Of a stretch of DNA of 64,000 bases, positions 1 to 8,503 are shown one piece after another (the stretch's first letter is position 1; every line of letters starts with the position of its first letter). Below the pieces are notes generated by a model. It ran no database searches. It was not told the DNA's origin and was given only the letters and a program-made list of their open reading frames with translations. The translations under genes and the position numbers were made by a program. The stretch lies in the NCBI RefSeq assembly GCF_023273855.1, contig NZ_CP096884.1:868001-932000 (forward strand), in the 5' to 3' direction. This DNA comes from Seonamhaeicola sp. ML3. GTDB lineage: Bacteria; Bacteroidota; Bacteroidia; Flavobacteriales; Flavobacteriaceae.

Positions 1-1410
1 GAAGCTACTGTTTCAGTTAACGAACAGACAACAGTTAGCACAACTCCTGATACTACCAATACTACACTTGTTAACCATAAAACTAATTGTTCTATAATTC
101 CAAGTGAAGGCTTTTCTTTAAAAAGTCTTTGGCGCGGTGTTTTAGGAATGATATCACTGGTATTTATAGCCTTTCTCTTTAGTAGCAATAGAAAAGCAAT
201 CAATTGGAGAATTGTAGGCATAGGTTTAGGGTTTCAATTACTTATAGCTATTGGTGTTTTAAAAGTTGAATTTGTAAAGGCCATCTTTGAATTTATTGGA
301 GGCCTTTTTGTTCAAGTCTTAGAATTTACAAGAGCTGGAAGTAAATTCCTTTTTGAAGGTTTAGTAGTTGATATGGACACTTTTGGATTCATTTTTGCCT
401 TTCAAGTTTTACCAACTATTATTTTCTTTTCGGCATTAACCTCTGTTCTATATTATTTAGGAATTATTCAAATTGTTGTAAAAGGATTTGGATGGCTACT
501 ATCTAAACTTTTAAAAATATCAGGAGCCGAAAGTTTAAGTGTTGCAGGCAATATCTTTTTGGGTCAAACTGAAGCTCCACTTTTAATAAAGGCTTATTTA
601 GAAAAGATGAATAAGTCTGAAATGCTCTTGGTTATGATTGGAGGTATGGCAACCGTAGCAGGAGCTGTTTTAGCAGCCTACATAGGGTTCTTAGGTGGTG
701 ACGACCCAGAGCTAAGATTATTTTACGCAAAACATTTATTGGCAGCATCTGTAATGGCGGCACCAGGCGCCATTGTGATTTCAAAAATATTATATCCTCA
801 GACTGAAAGTGTAAATACCGAAGTAAAAGTTTCACAAGATAAAATCGGTTCTAATTTTTTGGACGCTATTGCTAATGGGACAACCGAAGGATTAAAATTA
901 GCTGTAAACGTTGGAGCAATGTTACTGGTTTTTGTTGCCTTCATCGCAATGTTTAACTTTATATTCTTGAAGGTTGGTCATTACTCTGGAATCAATGATT
1001 GGATAGTTGCTAATACAAGATATGACAGCTTATCATTAGAGTTTCTTTTGGGTTATGCCTTTGCTCCGCTAATGTGGCTTATTGGTGTTGCCAAAGAAGA
1101 CATGGCACTTATGGGGCAGCTGCTTGGGATTAAATTAGCCGCCAGTGAATTTATAGGTTATATTCAATTGGCGGACTTAAAAAATGTTGCAAGTGCAACC
1201 CATCTTAAATTTGAAAAGTCGGTTATTATGGCAACCTACATGCTTTGTGGATTTGCCAATTTTGCCTCAATAGGAATTCAAATTGGAGGTATAGGTTCTT
1301 TAGCTCCAGGACAACGTAAAGTCTTATCTCACTTTGGAATGAAAGCCTTAATTGGTGGAACTATCGCTTCTTTGGTATCGGCTACTATTGCAGGCATGAT
1401 TATAGGCTAA
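1..1410 (+). CDS. nupC: NupC-like concentrative nucleoside transporter (5' end outside window)
   Basis: Sodium- or proton-coupled nucleoside uptake protein of the CNT family, in the inner membrane. The frame is open from base 1, so the gene begins upstream of the window; at least 469 residues are visible. The segment SLWRGVLGMISLVFIAFLFS begins the membrane domain, and the block GNIFLGQTEAPLLIKAYLEK carries the conserved G-Q-T-E-A-P nucleoside-binding motif. Several hydrophobic helices follow, ending in GTIASLVSATIAGMIIG. An ATG at 148 lies inside the first membrane helix, so it is unlikely to be the true start. The 49 visible upstream codons are Thr/Asn-rich, like the N-terminal extension I remember from flavobacterial homologues. 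thyA follows after about 190 bases. The family is secure; the exact substrate is not. Confidence 0.9.
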   Translation, partial: EATVSVNEQTTVSTTPDTTNTTLVNHKTNCSIIPSEGFSLKSLWRGVLGMISLVFIAFLFSSNRKAINWRIVGIGLGFQLLIAIGVLKVEFVKAIFEFIGGLFVQVLEFTRAGSKFLFEGLVVDMDTFGFIFAFQVLPTIIFFSALTSVLYYLGIIQIVVKGFGWLLSKLLKISGAESLSVAGNIFLGQTEAPLLIKAYLEKMNKSEMLLVMIGGMATVAGAVLAAYIGFLGGDDPELRLFYAKHLLAASVMAAPGAIVISKILYPQTESVNTEVKVSQDKIGSNFLDAIANGTTEGLKLAVNVGAMLLVFVAFIAMFNFIFLKVGHYSGINDWIVANTRYDSLSLEFLLGYAFAPLMWLIGVAKEDMALMGQLLGIKLAASEFIGYIQLADLKNVASATHLKFEKSVIMATYMLCGFANFASIGIQIGGIGSLAPGQRKVLSHFGMKALIGGTIASLVSATIAGMIIG

Positions 1411-1448
1411 AATTCGCGCTATTAGAGAAACTTTCCTATATTTCATAG

Positions 1449-1494
1449 CATCTTAAACCGTTAATAACTTTTTGATATTATCCGCTTTAAGATG
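1449..1494. repeat. Inverted repeat in the nupC-thyA gap
   Basis: CATCTTAAA (1449-1457) is the reverse complement of TTTAAGATG (1486-1494), with a 28-base loop. There is no clear T-run directly after it, so a terminator role is only possible. The rest of the gap holds the palindrome at 1576-1595. Confidence 0.35.
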
Positions 1495-1575
1495 AAATAT
1501 TTAAACACTCTTTTTCTTTAAATTCGTTGCTGCTATCATCATACTGATTGCTGCTTATTTTTAACTTATTATGAG

Positions 1576-1595
1576 ATTCCTGTTCTCACAGGAAT
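1576..1595 (+). repeat. REP-like palindrome (type A) just before thyA
   Basis: ATTCCTGT-TCTC-ACAGGAAT is a perfect 8-base inverted repeat with a 4-base loop. The same design, ATTCCTGC-N4-GCAGGAAT, recurs at 51633-51652 and, imperfectly and inverted, at 52258-52277. It ends two bases before the first possible thyA start codon, so it will form a hairpin in or beside the ribosome-binding region. Confidence 0.6.
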
Positions 1596-1602
1596 AATGC
1601 CT

Positions 1603-2427
1603 ATGAAACAGTATCACGACTTAGTAAGACATGTATTAGAAAATGGAAATGAAAAGGGCGACCGTACAGGTACCGGAACAAAAAGTGTTTTCGGTTACCA
1701 AATGCGATTCGATTTAAATGAGGGTTTCCCAATGGTCACAACCAAGAAGTTGCACCTAAAATCTATCATTTATGAATTATTATGGTTTTTAAAAGGTGAT
1801 ACTAACATTAAGTACTTAACAGATAACGGTGTTAGAATCTGGAATGAGTGGGCTGATGAAAACGGTGATTTAGGACCGGTTTATGGACATCAATGGCGTA
1901 ACTGGAACAGTGATGAAATAGACCAAATAAAAGAGGTTATTGAGACACTCAAAAAAAACCCGAATAGCCGTAGAATGTTAGTGTCTGCCTGGAACCCATC
2001 TGTTTTACCTGATACTTCGATTTCGTTTGGGGAAAATGTTGCCAACGGAAAAGCAGCGTTACCTCCCTGTCATGCCTTTTTCCAGTTTTACGTAGCAGAT
2101 GGAAAGCTCTCTTGCCAATTATACCAACGTAGTGCAGATATCTTTTTGGGTGTTCCATTTAACATTGCATCCTATGCGTTATTTACCTTAATGATGGCTC
2201 AAGTTTGCGGTTACGAAGCTGGTGAATTTATACATACTTTTGGCGATGCCCACATTTACAGTAACCATTATGAGCAACTAGAACTACAATTATCAAGAGA
2301 ACCTAGGCCATTACCGAAAATGGTTTTAAACCCTGAGATTAAAGATATTTTCGATTTTAAATTTGAGGATTTCACCTTATTAAATTACGATCCACACCCG
2401 CACATAAAAGGTGTTGTGGCCGTTTAG
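1603..2427 (+). CDS. thyA: Thymidylate synthase
   Basis: Converts dUMP to dTMP using methylene-tetrahydrofolate, in the cytoplasm. The protein matches E. coli-type ThyA along its length: DRTGTGT near the N-terminus, [16 protein letters not shown] in the dUMP site, the catalytic cysteine in [20 protein letters not shown] (about residue 156), [19 protein letters not shown], and the C-terminal [10 protein letters not shown]. An insertion of about ten residues precedes the catalytic cysteine compared with E. coli. I chose ATG 1603, which gives the family-like MKQYHDLV; an in-frame ATG at 1597 would add Met-Pro. Upstream is a hairpin (1576-1595) that may limit or modulate translation. A DHFR domain, its functional partner, is encoded 3.6 kb downstream at 6007-6930. 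Confidence 0.97.
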   Translation: MKQYHDLVRHVLENGNEKGDRTGTGTKSVFGYQMRFDLNEGFPMVTTKKLHLKSIIYELLWFLKGDTNIKYLTDNGVRIWNEWADENGDLGPVYGHQWRNWNSDEIDQIKEVIETLKKNPNSRRMLVSAWNPSVLPDTSISFGENVANGKAALPPCHAFFQFYVADGKLSCQLYQRSADIFLGVPFNIASYALFTLMMAQVCGYEAGEFIHTFGDAHIYSNHYEQLELQLSREPRPLPKMVLNPEIKDIFDFKFEDFTLLNYDPHPHIKGVVAV

Positions 2428-2559
2428 TACTTTGTGAAAATATTATTTATTTCACAAAAAATGCTTGTTTTTTTAATGTCTCAATAAATAAATTAGGCAA
2501 AAGTCTACATTTTCCATATCTTGTTAGGTGTTTTCTATTAACCAAAAACTAAGCATATT

Positions 2560-5337
2560 GTGAAAAAAAAATTACTTCTAGCAGGCTCACTTGTTTTCTG
2601 CGCTGTTATTGCATTAATAACAATACTTTATTCATCAGATGAAAGCAATAAAGTTGTTAAAATTGAGCGAAAGACTATCAATCCCACTCAAAAAGGAAAG
2701 AAAAAAACACTTGAAGAACGTGCCTTGTATAACGAGGCTCGTGACTTATATGAGTTTTATAGACAGGTTAACCCCAATACAGGAATTGTATCTAAGACTG
2801 ATAAGAGCAGAGAATTTAAACAAGCACGAAGTACTAAATTAAGGACTTACAATAGCTTAAGTGCAAAAGTACCTCAAGCAACCTATATTAGTCGCGGACC
2901 AAGTAACTTTGGTGGTAGAACTCGGGCTCTTGTTGTTGATAGAAGTGATAATACTGGTAATACAATTATTGCCGGTGGTGTTAGCGGCGGTGTTTTCCGT
3001 ACTACTGATGGTGGAGCAACATGGACCAAGGTTTCCTCAAATGATGAAATACACAACGTTACTTCTATTGTTCAAGACCCAAGAGCAGGCCAAGAAAACA
3101 CTTGGTACTATGGCACAGGTGAAGGCTTAGGAAACTCAACTTCAAAAAGTGGTGCTTTTTACTTAGGTCAAGGTATTTGGAAATCTACAGACGGTGGTAT
3201 TACATGGTCCCAATTACCGTCCACAAGTAGTACTCAAACGAGTTTTGATAGTTTCTTTGATATCGTATACAGGTTAGCCGTTCATCCAACAACCGGTGAC
3301 CTATATGCAGCTTTGCTGGGAAGAATTCGCCGCTTTAACGGTTCAAGTTGGATTACAGAAATTGACAATGGTTCTTCTGGAGCTTCCACAAATCAGGCAA
3401 CAGATATTGTTATCACCACAGGAGGACGTGTCTATGTTTCTTTTTCAGGTGTAGACGACGCTTCAGTTGAAGGTGTATGGACATCCGCAACAGGAATTGA
3501 GGCGACAGGTGCTTGGTCTAGAATAAACGCAGCTGATTTCACCCCTGCTGGCAGAGTTGTAATGGCTATAGCGCCATCTAATGAAGATATACTGTATGTA
3601 TTATTCGATAATGGTACTACTTCAGATTGTAGTGGAACCGAAGCTGTTGAAGCTGGACTTTGGCAATGGAACCAGTCCACAACGACATTTACTGACTACA
3701 CAAGTAAATTGCCAGATGAGTCTGGCTGCTCGGACGGTAATGATCCTTTTGCTATTCAGGGGGGCTATGACCTTGTTGTTAGTGTTAAACCAGATGATGA
3801 AGATTTTGTGATTATTGGTGGTACTAATGCATACAAGATAGCAGACATCACAACCGATGCTACATTCACACGTATTGGCGGTTACGCATCTTCTGCTGGT
3901 TATTCTTTATACCTAAATCACCATCCCGATATTCACTCCTTGGTTTTTAGTCCCTTTAATGATAATATTCTTTTTACGGGAACAGATGGTGGTGTTCACA
4001 GAACAAATAATATTACAGATGCCACCGTTGCATGGACCAGTTTAAATAACGGATACCAAACATTTCAGTTTTACCACATAAATATCAATCCTGATATCAG
4101 TTCCAATTTTGTTATTGGAGGCTCTCAAGACAACGGAACTACTGTAGGAGGAACACCATTAAATGGAACTTTAACGGCTCATAGCGCTGCAACTGGTGGT
4201 GATGGTGGCGCCGCTGCACTTTTTAATGATGCAGGTTGCTCACTTGGTTTTTTCTCAAGTGTTCAAAATGGTCAGTTATATCGCTATTGTGATGGCTACA
4301 CTGAAATAACACCTCGCATTACAGCACCAGAAATAGGCCCTCCTGCTGTTGAAGAGGTATTATACCCCAGTCAGTTTGTAACGTATTACCATTCAGACCC
4401 AGACAATAATAATGCTCTTTATTATGCATCAAACGATAAGCTATTGAGAACGACCGATGCACTTAATGTCACACAAGATACATGGACCGATTTAGGAAGT
4501 ACCTCAACGTTTACTCACACAGATAATTTTCAAATATTCTCCACGACCAGAGGCACATACAGTGCGGCTACAAGTTATTTGTTAATGGGTGGAGATACTG
4601 GTCACATATACAGACTAGACGACCCACAAAATGCTGCAAGCATTGCTTCTGCGATTGATATTACTCCCCCTACTGCTTCAACCACTTTTCCATCTATTGT
4701 AACAGGACTGGCCATTCATCCAACTAATAGAGATATTGTTTTAGCAACATATTCTAACTATGGGATTAATAGTATATACTTGACTACAAATGCCACTTCG
4801 GCTACACCAACTTGGACTTTAGTAGAACGTAACCTATCGCTACACTCCATAAGGTCTGCAGCTATAACTGAAGTTTCTGGTGAGGTATTATATTTTGTTG
4901 GTACTGCACGAGGCTTGTACAGCTCCACAGACCCAACAACTACAGATTGGGTTAGAGAAGGTTCATCTACAATTGGATTCGCAGTGGTGAGCTCGTTGGC
5001 TTACAGACCAGCTGATAGTAAATTACTCGTCGGCACACATGGAAACGGTATGTTTGAGGCCACCATAACTGATGTTCTTAGTATTGAAGATGTAAACAAT
5101 ATCAGTAACGAAATTTCTCTTTATCCGAACCCTGTGACAACAAGATTAAATCTTAAAACATCGTTTTACTCAAAAACATTTGATTACAATATCATCAATG
5201 TCTCTGGTCAAATAATATCTAGAGGTGTAGCAACACCGGATGATGGCATAGATGTTTCGGCACTCAGTAAAGGGGTTTACTTTCTAAATTTAAAATTTGA
5301 AGACAAAACAGGAACTAAAAAGTTTATTAAAAATTAA
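2560..5337 (+). CDS. Secreted BNR/Asp-box beta-propeller protein with T9SS sorting domain
   Basis: Large extracellular protein of 925 residues starting at GTG. The N-terminus (KKKLLLAGSLVFCAVIALITI) is a Sec signal peptide. The body carries Asp-box motifs of sialidase/sortilin-type propellers, such as TTDGGATW, STDGGITW and GTDGGVHRT, consistent with one or two beta-propellers of the VPS10/photosystem-II-assembly-factor-like kind. The last 80 residues, from SLYPNPV through YFLNLKFEDKTGTKKFIKN, form a type A T9SS C-terminal domain, so the protein should be exported by T9SS and anchored or released at the cell surface. The ligand or activity is not predictable; no catalytic sialidase arginine triad was recognised. 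It ends before a strong bidirectional terminator. Confidence 0.85.
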   Translation: MKKKLLLAGSLVFCAVIALITILYSSDESNKVVKIERKTINPTQKGKKKTLEERALYNEARDLYEFYRQVNPNTGIVSKTDKSREFKQARSTKLRTYNSLSAKVPQATYISRGPSNFGGRTRALVVDRSDNTGNTIIAGGVSGGVFRTTDGGATWTKVSSNDEIHNVTSIVQDPRAGQENTWYYGTGEGLGNSTSKSGAFYLGQGIWKSTDGGITWSQLPSTSSTQTSFDSFFDIVYRLAVHPTTGDLYAALLGRIRRFNGSSWITEIDNGSSGASTNQATDIVITTGGRVYVSFSGVDDASVEGVWTSATGIEATGAWSRINAADFTPAGRVVMAIAPSNEDILYVLFDNGTTSDCSGTEAVEAGLWQWNQSTTTFTDYTSKLPDESGCSDGNDPFAIQGGYDLVVSVKPDDEDFVIIGGTNAYKIADITTDATFTRIGGYASSAGYSLYLNHHPDIHSLVFSPFNDNILFTGTDGGVHRTNNITDATVAWTSLNNGYQTFQFYHININPDISSNFVIGGSQDNGTTVGGTPLNGTLTAHSAATGGDGGAAALFNDAGCSLGFFSSVQNGQLYRYCDGYTEITPRITAPEIGPPAVEEVLYPSQFVTYYHSDPDNNNALYYASNDKLLRTTDALNVTQDTWTDLGSTSTFTHTDNFQIFSTTRGTYSAATSYLLMGGDTGHIYRLDDPQNAASIASAIDITPPTASTTFPSIVTGLAIHPTNRDIVLATYSNYGINSIYLTTNATSATPTWTLVERNLSLHSIRSAAITEVSGEVLYFVGTARGLYSSTDPTTTDWVREGSSTIGFAVVSSLAYRPADSKLLVGTHGNGMFEATITDVLSIEDVNNISNEISLYPNPVTTRLNLKTSFYSKTFDYNIINVSGQIISRGVATPDDGIDVSALSKGVYFLNLKFEDKTGTKKFIKN

Positions 5338-5350
5338 TTGCCATGTGATT

Positions 5351-5392
5351 ACATAAAAAAAGTGCTTCCTAAAGGAAGCACTTTTTTTATGT
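5351..5392. terminator. Bidirectional intrinsic terminator
   Basis: A perfect 20-base inverted repeat: ACATAAAAAAAGTGCTTCCT, two bases, then AGGAAGCACTTTTTTTATGT. The GC core is flanked by A7 and T7, so it can stop transcription from both the propeller gene (+) and the CBM48-like gene (-). Confidence 0.93.
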
Positions 5393-5408
5393 AAATTTTT
5401 ATATACTA

Positions 5409-5705
5409 CTAAACAGTTATTACACTGTTTTCAGCTCCTGCAAAATCATTCCATGCATAAGAATCTGCTGCAGAATCGTTAACATATTCTCCATCTACTA
5501 GGTACTTGAACTCATAAGAACTATCCTTATCTAAATCTATAGTCCCTTTAAAAGTACCATTTTTTAATTTTTTTAGAGGAGCCTTTTTTGCGTTCCATTC
5601 GTTAAAACTCCCTACTACAGAAACCTTTTTTGCTTCTTCAGCTTCTATAGAAAAAGTAACTTTACATACTGGTTTAGTCTTTAAGTATTGTTTTTTAATT
5701 GCCAT
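5409..5705 (-). CDS. Small CBM48/isoamylase early-set domain protein
   Basis: A 98-residue stand-alone immunoglobulin-like domain of the kind found at the N-terminus of glycogen branching and debranching enzymes and in AMPK-beta. The signature is VSVVGSFNEWNAKKAPLKKL followed by GTFKGTIDLDKDSSYEFKYL, where the Trp and Lys in NEW and FKY are typical glycogen-contact positions. There is no signal peptide, so it is probably cytoplasmic. The function is not established; glycogen binding is plausible from the family. It is monocistronic, bounded by a terminator downstream and a promoter-like site (5738-5771) upstream. Confidence 0.85.
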   Translation of the reverse strand: MAIKKQYLKTKPVCKVTFSIEAEEAKKVSVVGSFNEWNAKKAPLKKLKNGTFKGTIDLDKDSSYEFKYLVDGEYVNDSAADSYAWNDFAGAENSVITV

Positions 5706-6006
5706 GATTTTAAATTTTTGCGTGTTGTTTTATGGTACAAATTTATAAAAGATATCGCTATGCGTATACAATATCCTTAACTAACCTATCAGAATTATTA
5801 ATTTGGTAATATAGAATAACAATATTTTAAAGTATGAGAAAATTTTATGTAAAAAAATATGGTATCATCAACAAAAAAACATAGCCTTTGAAGCTGATTT
5901 TCAGGCATTTTAAAACTAAAACGTTTTCGAAAACAAGCACCTGAACAACAAAATATAAAAAACGGCAATTATAAAATATTAACTTTACATTTCTTATTTT
6001 GCAAGC
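5706..6006. other. Divergent intergenic region (301 bases)
   Basis: Holds the promoter of the CBM48-like gene on the minus strand and of the 2TM-DHFR gene on the plus strand. I see no open frame with protein-like character. It contains a perfect 12-base palindrome GTTTTCGAAAAC at 5923-5934 that could be an operator. Confidence 0.5.
5738..5771 (-). promoter_or_regulatory. Bacteroidota-type promoter of the CBM48-like gene
   Basis: On the minus strand TTG (5771-5769) is followed after 23 bases by TAAATTTG (5745-5738), a full match to the -7 consensus TAnnTTTG. The start codon is 33 bases further on. The spacing is at the upper end of what is described for the phylum. Confidence 0.55.
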
Positions 6007-6930
6007 ATGTTCGGAAAGAAGAAAAACACGCCCCAAATAGATAAAGACCAATTAGAATTAATTGAAAATGCACTAAGGCGAATTAGGCAAAAAAAACGCC
6101 TTTACATTCACTTTGTTTTATTTTTATTGGGTGCCGTTTTTTTAATCATAGCCAACACGGTTTTAGGTATAGGTGAAAGTTTCATGCCTTTTGCTATGAA
6201 TTGGTTTGTATTGGCTATTCTAGCTTGGTTATTCCTGTTGCTATATCACGCTTTTAATGTTTTTGTAACACATAAATTTATGGGTAAGGCTTGGGAACAG
6301 AAACAATTGAACAAACTTGTAACTGCTCAAAAAGAACGTATAGAAAAAATAAAGAACGAACTAAAAAAAGAAGCGCCCCACATTGCCGAAAGTGAAATTT
6401 ATAACGAAGAGATTGCAATCAAAAGTAAATCTTCGGTAATAACCATTATAGTTGCTGCTGCAGAAAATAATACTATTGGGAAAGATAACAAGTTAATCTG
6501 GCACCTCAGCAATGATTTAAAACGATTTAAAGCGCTAACAAACGGTCATCATATCATTATGGGACGTAAGACTTTTGAAAGCTTCCCTAAACCTTTACCC
6601 AACAGAACACATATTGTCATTACAAGACAAACCGATTATAAAGCTCCTGAAGGTGTCATTATTGTAAATAGTTTAGAGGCTGCCATTACTGAAGCAAAAA
6701 GCGATGAACAACCTTTTATAATAGGAGGAGGCGAGATTTACAAGCAAGCGATGACCATAGCTGATAAAATTGAACTTACCAGAGTTCACGAAACCTTTGA
6801 AGGTGATGCCTTTTTCCCTGAAATAGACACGAATGTATGGAAAGAAACAGCAAACGAATTTCATAAGAAAGATAACAATCACGATTATGAGTTTTCATTT
6901 ATTACTTATATAAGAAAACAACTAGTTTAA
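6007..6930 (+). CDS. folA: Membrane-anchored dihydrofolate reductase (2TM domain-DHFR fusion)
   Basis: One 307-residue frame joins two parts. Residues 1-125 form a 2TM domain: a basic region (ALRRIRQKKR), helices at about 33-50 and 64-82, then KFMGKAWEQKQLNKL and a charged linker. Residues 142-303 form a complete DHFR: VITIIVAAAENNTIGKDNKL, the active-site IWHLSNDLKRFK with the acidic residue in SND, IMGRKTFESF, FIIGGGEIYKQ and a final FSFITYIRK strand. DHFR reduces dihydrofolate with NADPH and regenerates folate for thyA upstream. No in-frame ATG lies between residue 92 and residue 184, so a free DHFR cannot start at the domain boundary by ATG. I recall the 2TM protein and DHFR as usually being separate genes in relatives. 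The DHFR call is firm; the membrane location is inferred. Confidence 0.92.
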   Translation: MFGKKKNTPQIDKDQLELIENALRRIRQKKRLYIHFVLFLLGAVFLIIANTVLGIGESFMPFAMNWFVLAILAWLFLLLYHAFNVFVTHKFMGKAWEQKQLNKLVTAQKERIEKIKNELKKEAPHIAESEIYNEEIAIKSKSSVITIIVAAAENNTIGKDNKLIWHLSNDLKRFKALTNGHHIIMGRKTFESFPKPLPNRTHIVITRQTDYKAPEGVIIVNSLEAAITEAKSDEQPFIIGGGEIYKQAMTIADKIELTRVHETFEGDAFFPEIDTNVWKETANEFHKKDNNHDYEFSFITYIRKQLV

Positions 6931-8412
6931 TCGGGATTCCAGAATTTCCATAGTTTTTTTAAAGTGTGATATAAATAGTTTGGTCTCATCAAAAGTATAG
7001 CGAGCAAAACCTATCCTAATCCCATTATGCCCTATATTGGCCATATCGTAGCGTTTAAGTTCGGCAAACAATAGCTTATGCGTTTTAGCTTCCTCTTCTA
7101 CTTCATCCCAAGAATATTTTTTATCTAAAGTTACCCAAACCGCCATACCGCCTTTGGGTATTTCAAAGGCAACATATCTATCCAGTTCATCTTTCAGGAG
7201 TTTACAGAAATAATCTCTGCGCTCTTTGTAAATCTTCATCACCTTTCTTACGTGTCTATCTAAAGCACCTTCCTTTATAAATTTAGCAAATGTAATCTGT
7301 AAAAAGGCATCCCCTTGTCGATCTACAAAACGTCTCAATTTGGCAGCTTCATCTACAAAATCTTTAGAGGCTACCAAATAACCCACCCTAAAAACAGGAG
7401 CAACAGTTTTACAAAAAGATCCCACATAAATTACATTACCAGAAACGTCGTGGCTGGCCAATGGTAAAATAGGAGTATGGTTATAGTTAAAATCGTAGTC
7501 ATAGTCGTCTTCAACAATGGCAAACTTATAGGCTTTTGCTAGGTTTAATAATTGTAATCGCTTCTGGGCAGACATGGTAATAGTGGTGGGGTGATGATGA
7601 TGAGATGTTGTGTAAACTGCTTTAACAGGATTGATTTTACACAACTTTTCTATCGCGTTAATATCCAGACCATCATCTTCTACGCTCACTCTTAAAATAG
7701 TAGCGTTAGAAAATTCGAAAGTAGTATCAGAAGAACTGTAATTTGTTTCGCCAACAATAATACACCCACCATTTCCAAACAATATTTGAGCCGACAAAAA
7801 CATCCCCATTTGGCTTCCTCTTGTAATCATAATATTTTCAACAGATACATTAAGTCCTCTGGTTTCATTTAAATAGTTGACTAATGTTTCCCTAAGCTCT
7901 AAATTGCCGTAAGTCGTGCCATAAGATGCATGCTTAAAATTGCTTTTTTTACCTAAAACCCGTCTGTAAATCATTCCTATTTCAGAGAAAGGCGTGAGGC
8001 GCTCATCATTTATTCCATCGTTTACGTATAAATATGATTCGTCATGATCTTGAGGAAAGCTCCTATCTAAAGATTCATCTCTTATGAATGAAAAACCAGC
8101 TAATGTTGTATCTAAATTTTCGTGTGGCTCGTTCAATTTTTGTTGCTGTAGTTCTGGCAAATCAGCATGAATAAATGTGCCACTTTGAGGTATGCTTTCA
8201 GCCCAGCCCTGCAAAACCAGTTCTTCATAACATGCTACAACTGTTTTTCGGTGCACTCCCAACAAATTAGCTAGCGTTCTACTTCCCGGTAATTTTGCTT
8301 TGGGCATTAATGTCCGACTTTTTATAAGCTGAATAAATTGGTTTGTCAATTGAATAAATAAAGGGGTTTTACTGTCCCTGCTTAAATGGATCGTCGTTTT
8401 ATAAGGAATCAT
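6922..8412 (-). CDS. MocR-type transcription regulator (GntR wHTH plus aminotransferase-like domain)
   Basis: A 496-residue PLP-dependent regulator. Residues 12-85 are a GntR winged helix: LFIQLTNQFIQLIKS, LPGSRTLANLLGVHRKTVV, then LVLQGWAESIPQSGTF. Residues 125-490 have the fold type I aminotransferase shape, with SYGTTYGNLELRETL, TRGSQMGM, EDDYDYDF and the PLP lysine in GSFCKTVAPVFRVG (about Lys335). It is divergent from a PNPOx-fold gene 91 bases away, the classic MocR-target arrangement. Two direct repeats of CTGGAYTATY lie between the genes, one directly before this start codon, which suggests autoregulation. The 3' end overlaps the end of the DHFR gene by nine bases in convergent orientation. 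The effector may be PLP or an amino compound, but this is not shown. Confidence 0.92.
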   Translation of the reverse strand: MIPYKTTIHLSRDSKTPLFIQLTNQFIQLIKSRTLMPKAKLPGSRTLANLLGVHRKTVVACYEELVLQGWAESIPQSGTFIHADLPELQQQKLNEPHENLDTTLAGFSFIRDESLDRSFPQDHDESYLYVNDGINDERLTPFSEIGMIYRRVLGKKSNFKHASYGTTYGNLELRETLVNYLNETRGLNVSVENIMITRGSQMGMFLSAQILFGNGGCIIVGETNYSSSDTTFEFSNATILRVSVEDDGLDINAIEKLCKINPVKAVYTTSHHHHPTTITMSAQKRLQLLNLAKAYKFAIVEDDYDYDFNYNHTPILPLASHDVSGNVIYVGSFCKTVAPVFRVGYLVASKDFVDEAAKLRRFVDRQGDAFLQITFAKFIKEGALDRHVRKVMKIYKERRDYFCKLLKDELDRYVAFEIPKGGMAVWVTLDKKYSWDEVEEEAKTHKLLFAELKRYDMANIGHNGIRIGFARYTFDETKLFISHFKKTMEILESRLN

Positions 8413-8414
8413 GA

Positions 8415-8447
8415 CTGGACTATTTTAAAAATGAATTCTGGATTATC
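8415..8447. promoter_or_regulatory. Direct repeats, putative MocR operator
   Basis: CTGGACTATT (8415-8424) and CTGGATTATC (8438-8447) are direct repeats with a 23-base start-to-start distance, about two helical turns. Direct repeats are typical of MocR-family operators, and the sequence resembles the CTGGACYTAA sites I recall for TauR. The first lies three bases from the MocR start codon. Confidence 0.5.
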
Positions 8448-8503
8448 TCAATACACCATAAAGCTACTAATTTTGTTATAAACAATCGGAAACAACAGTT
8501 ATA

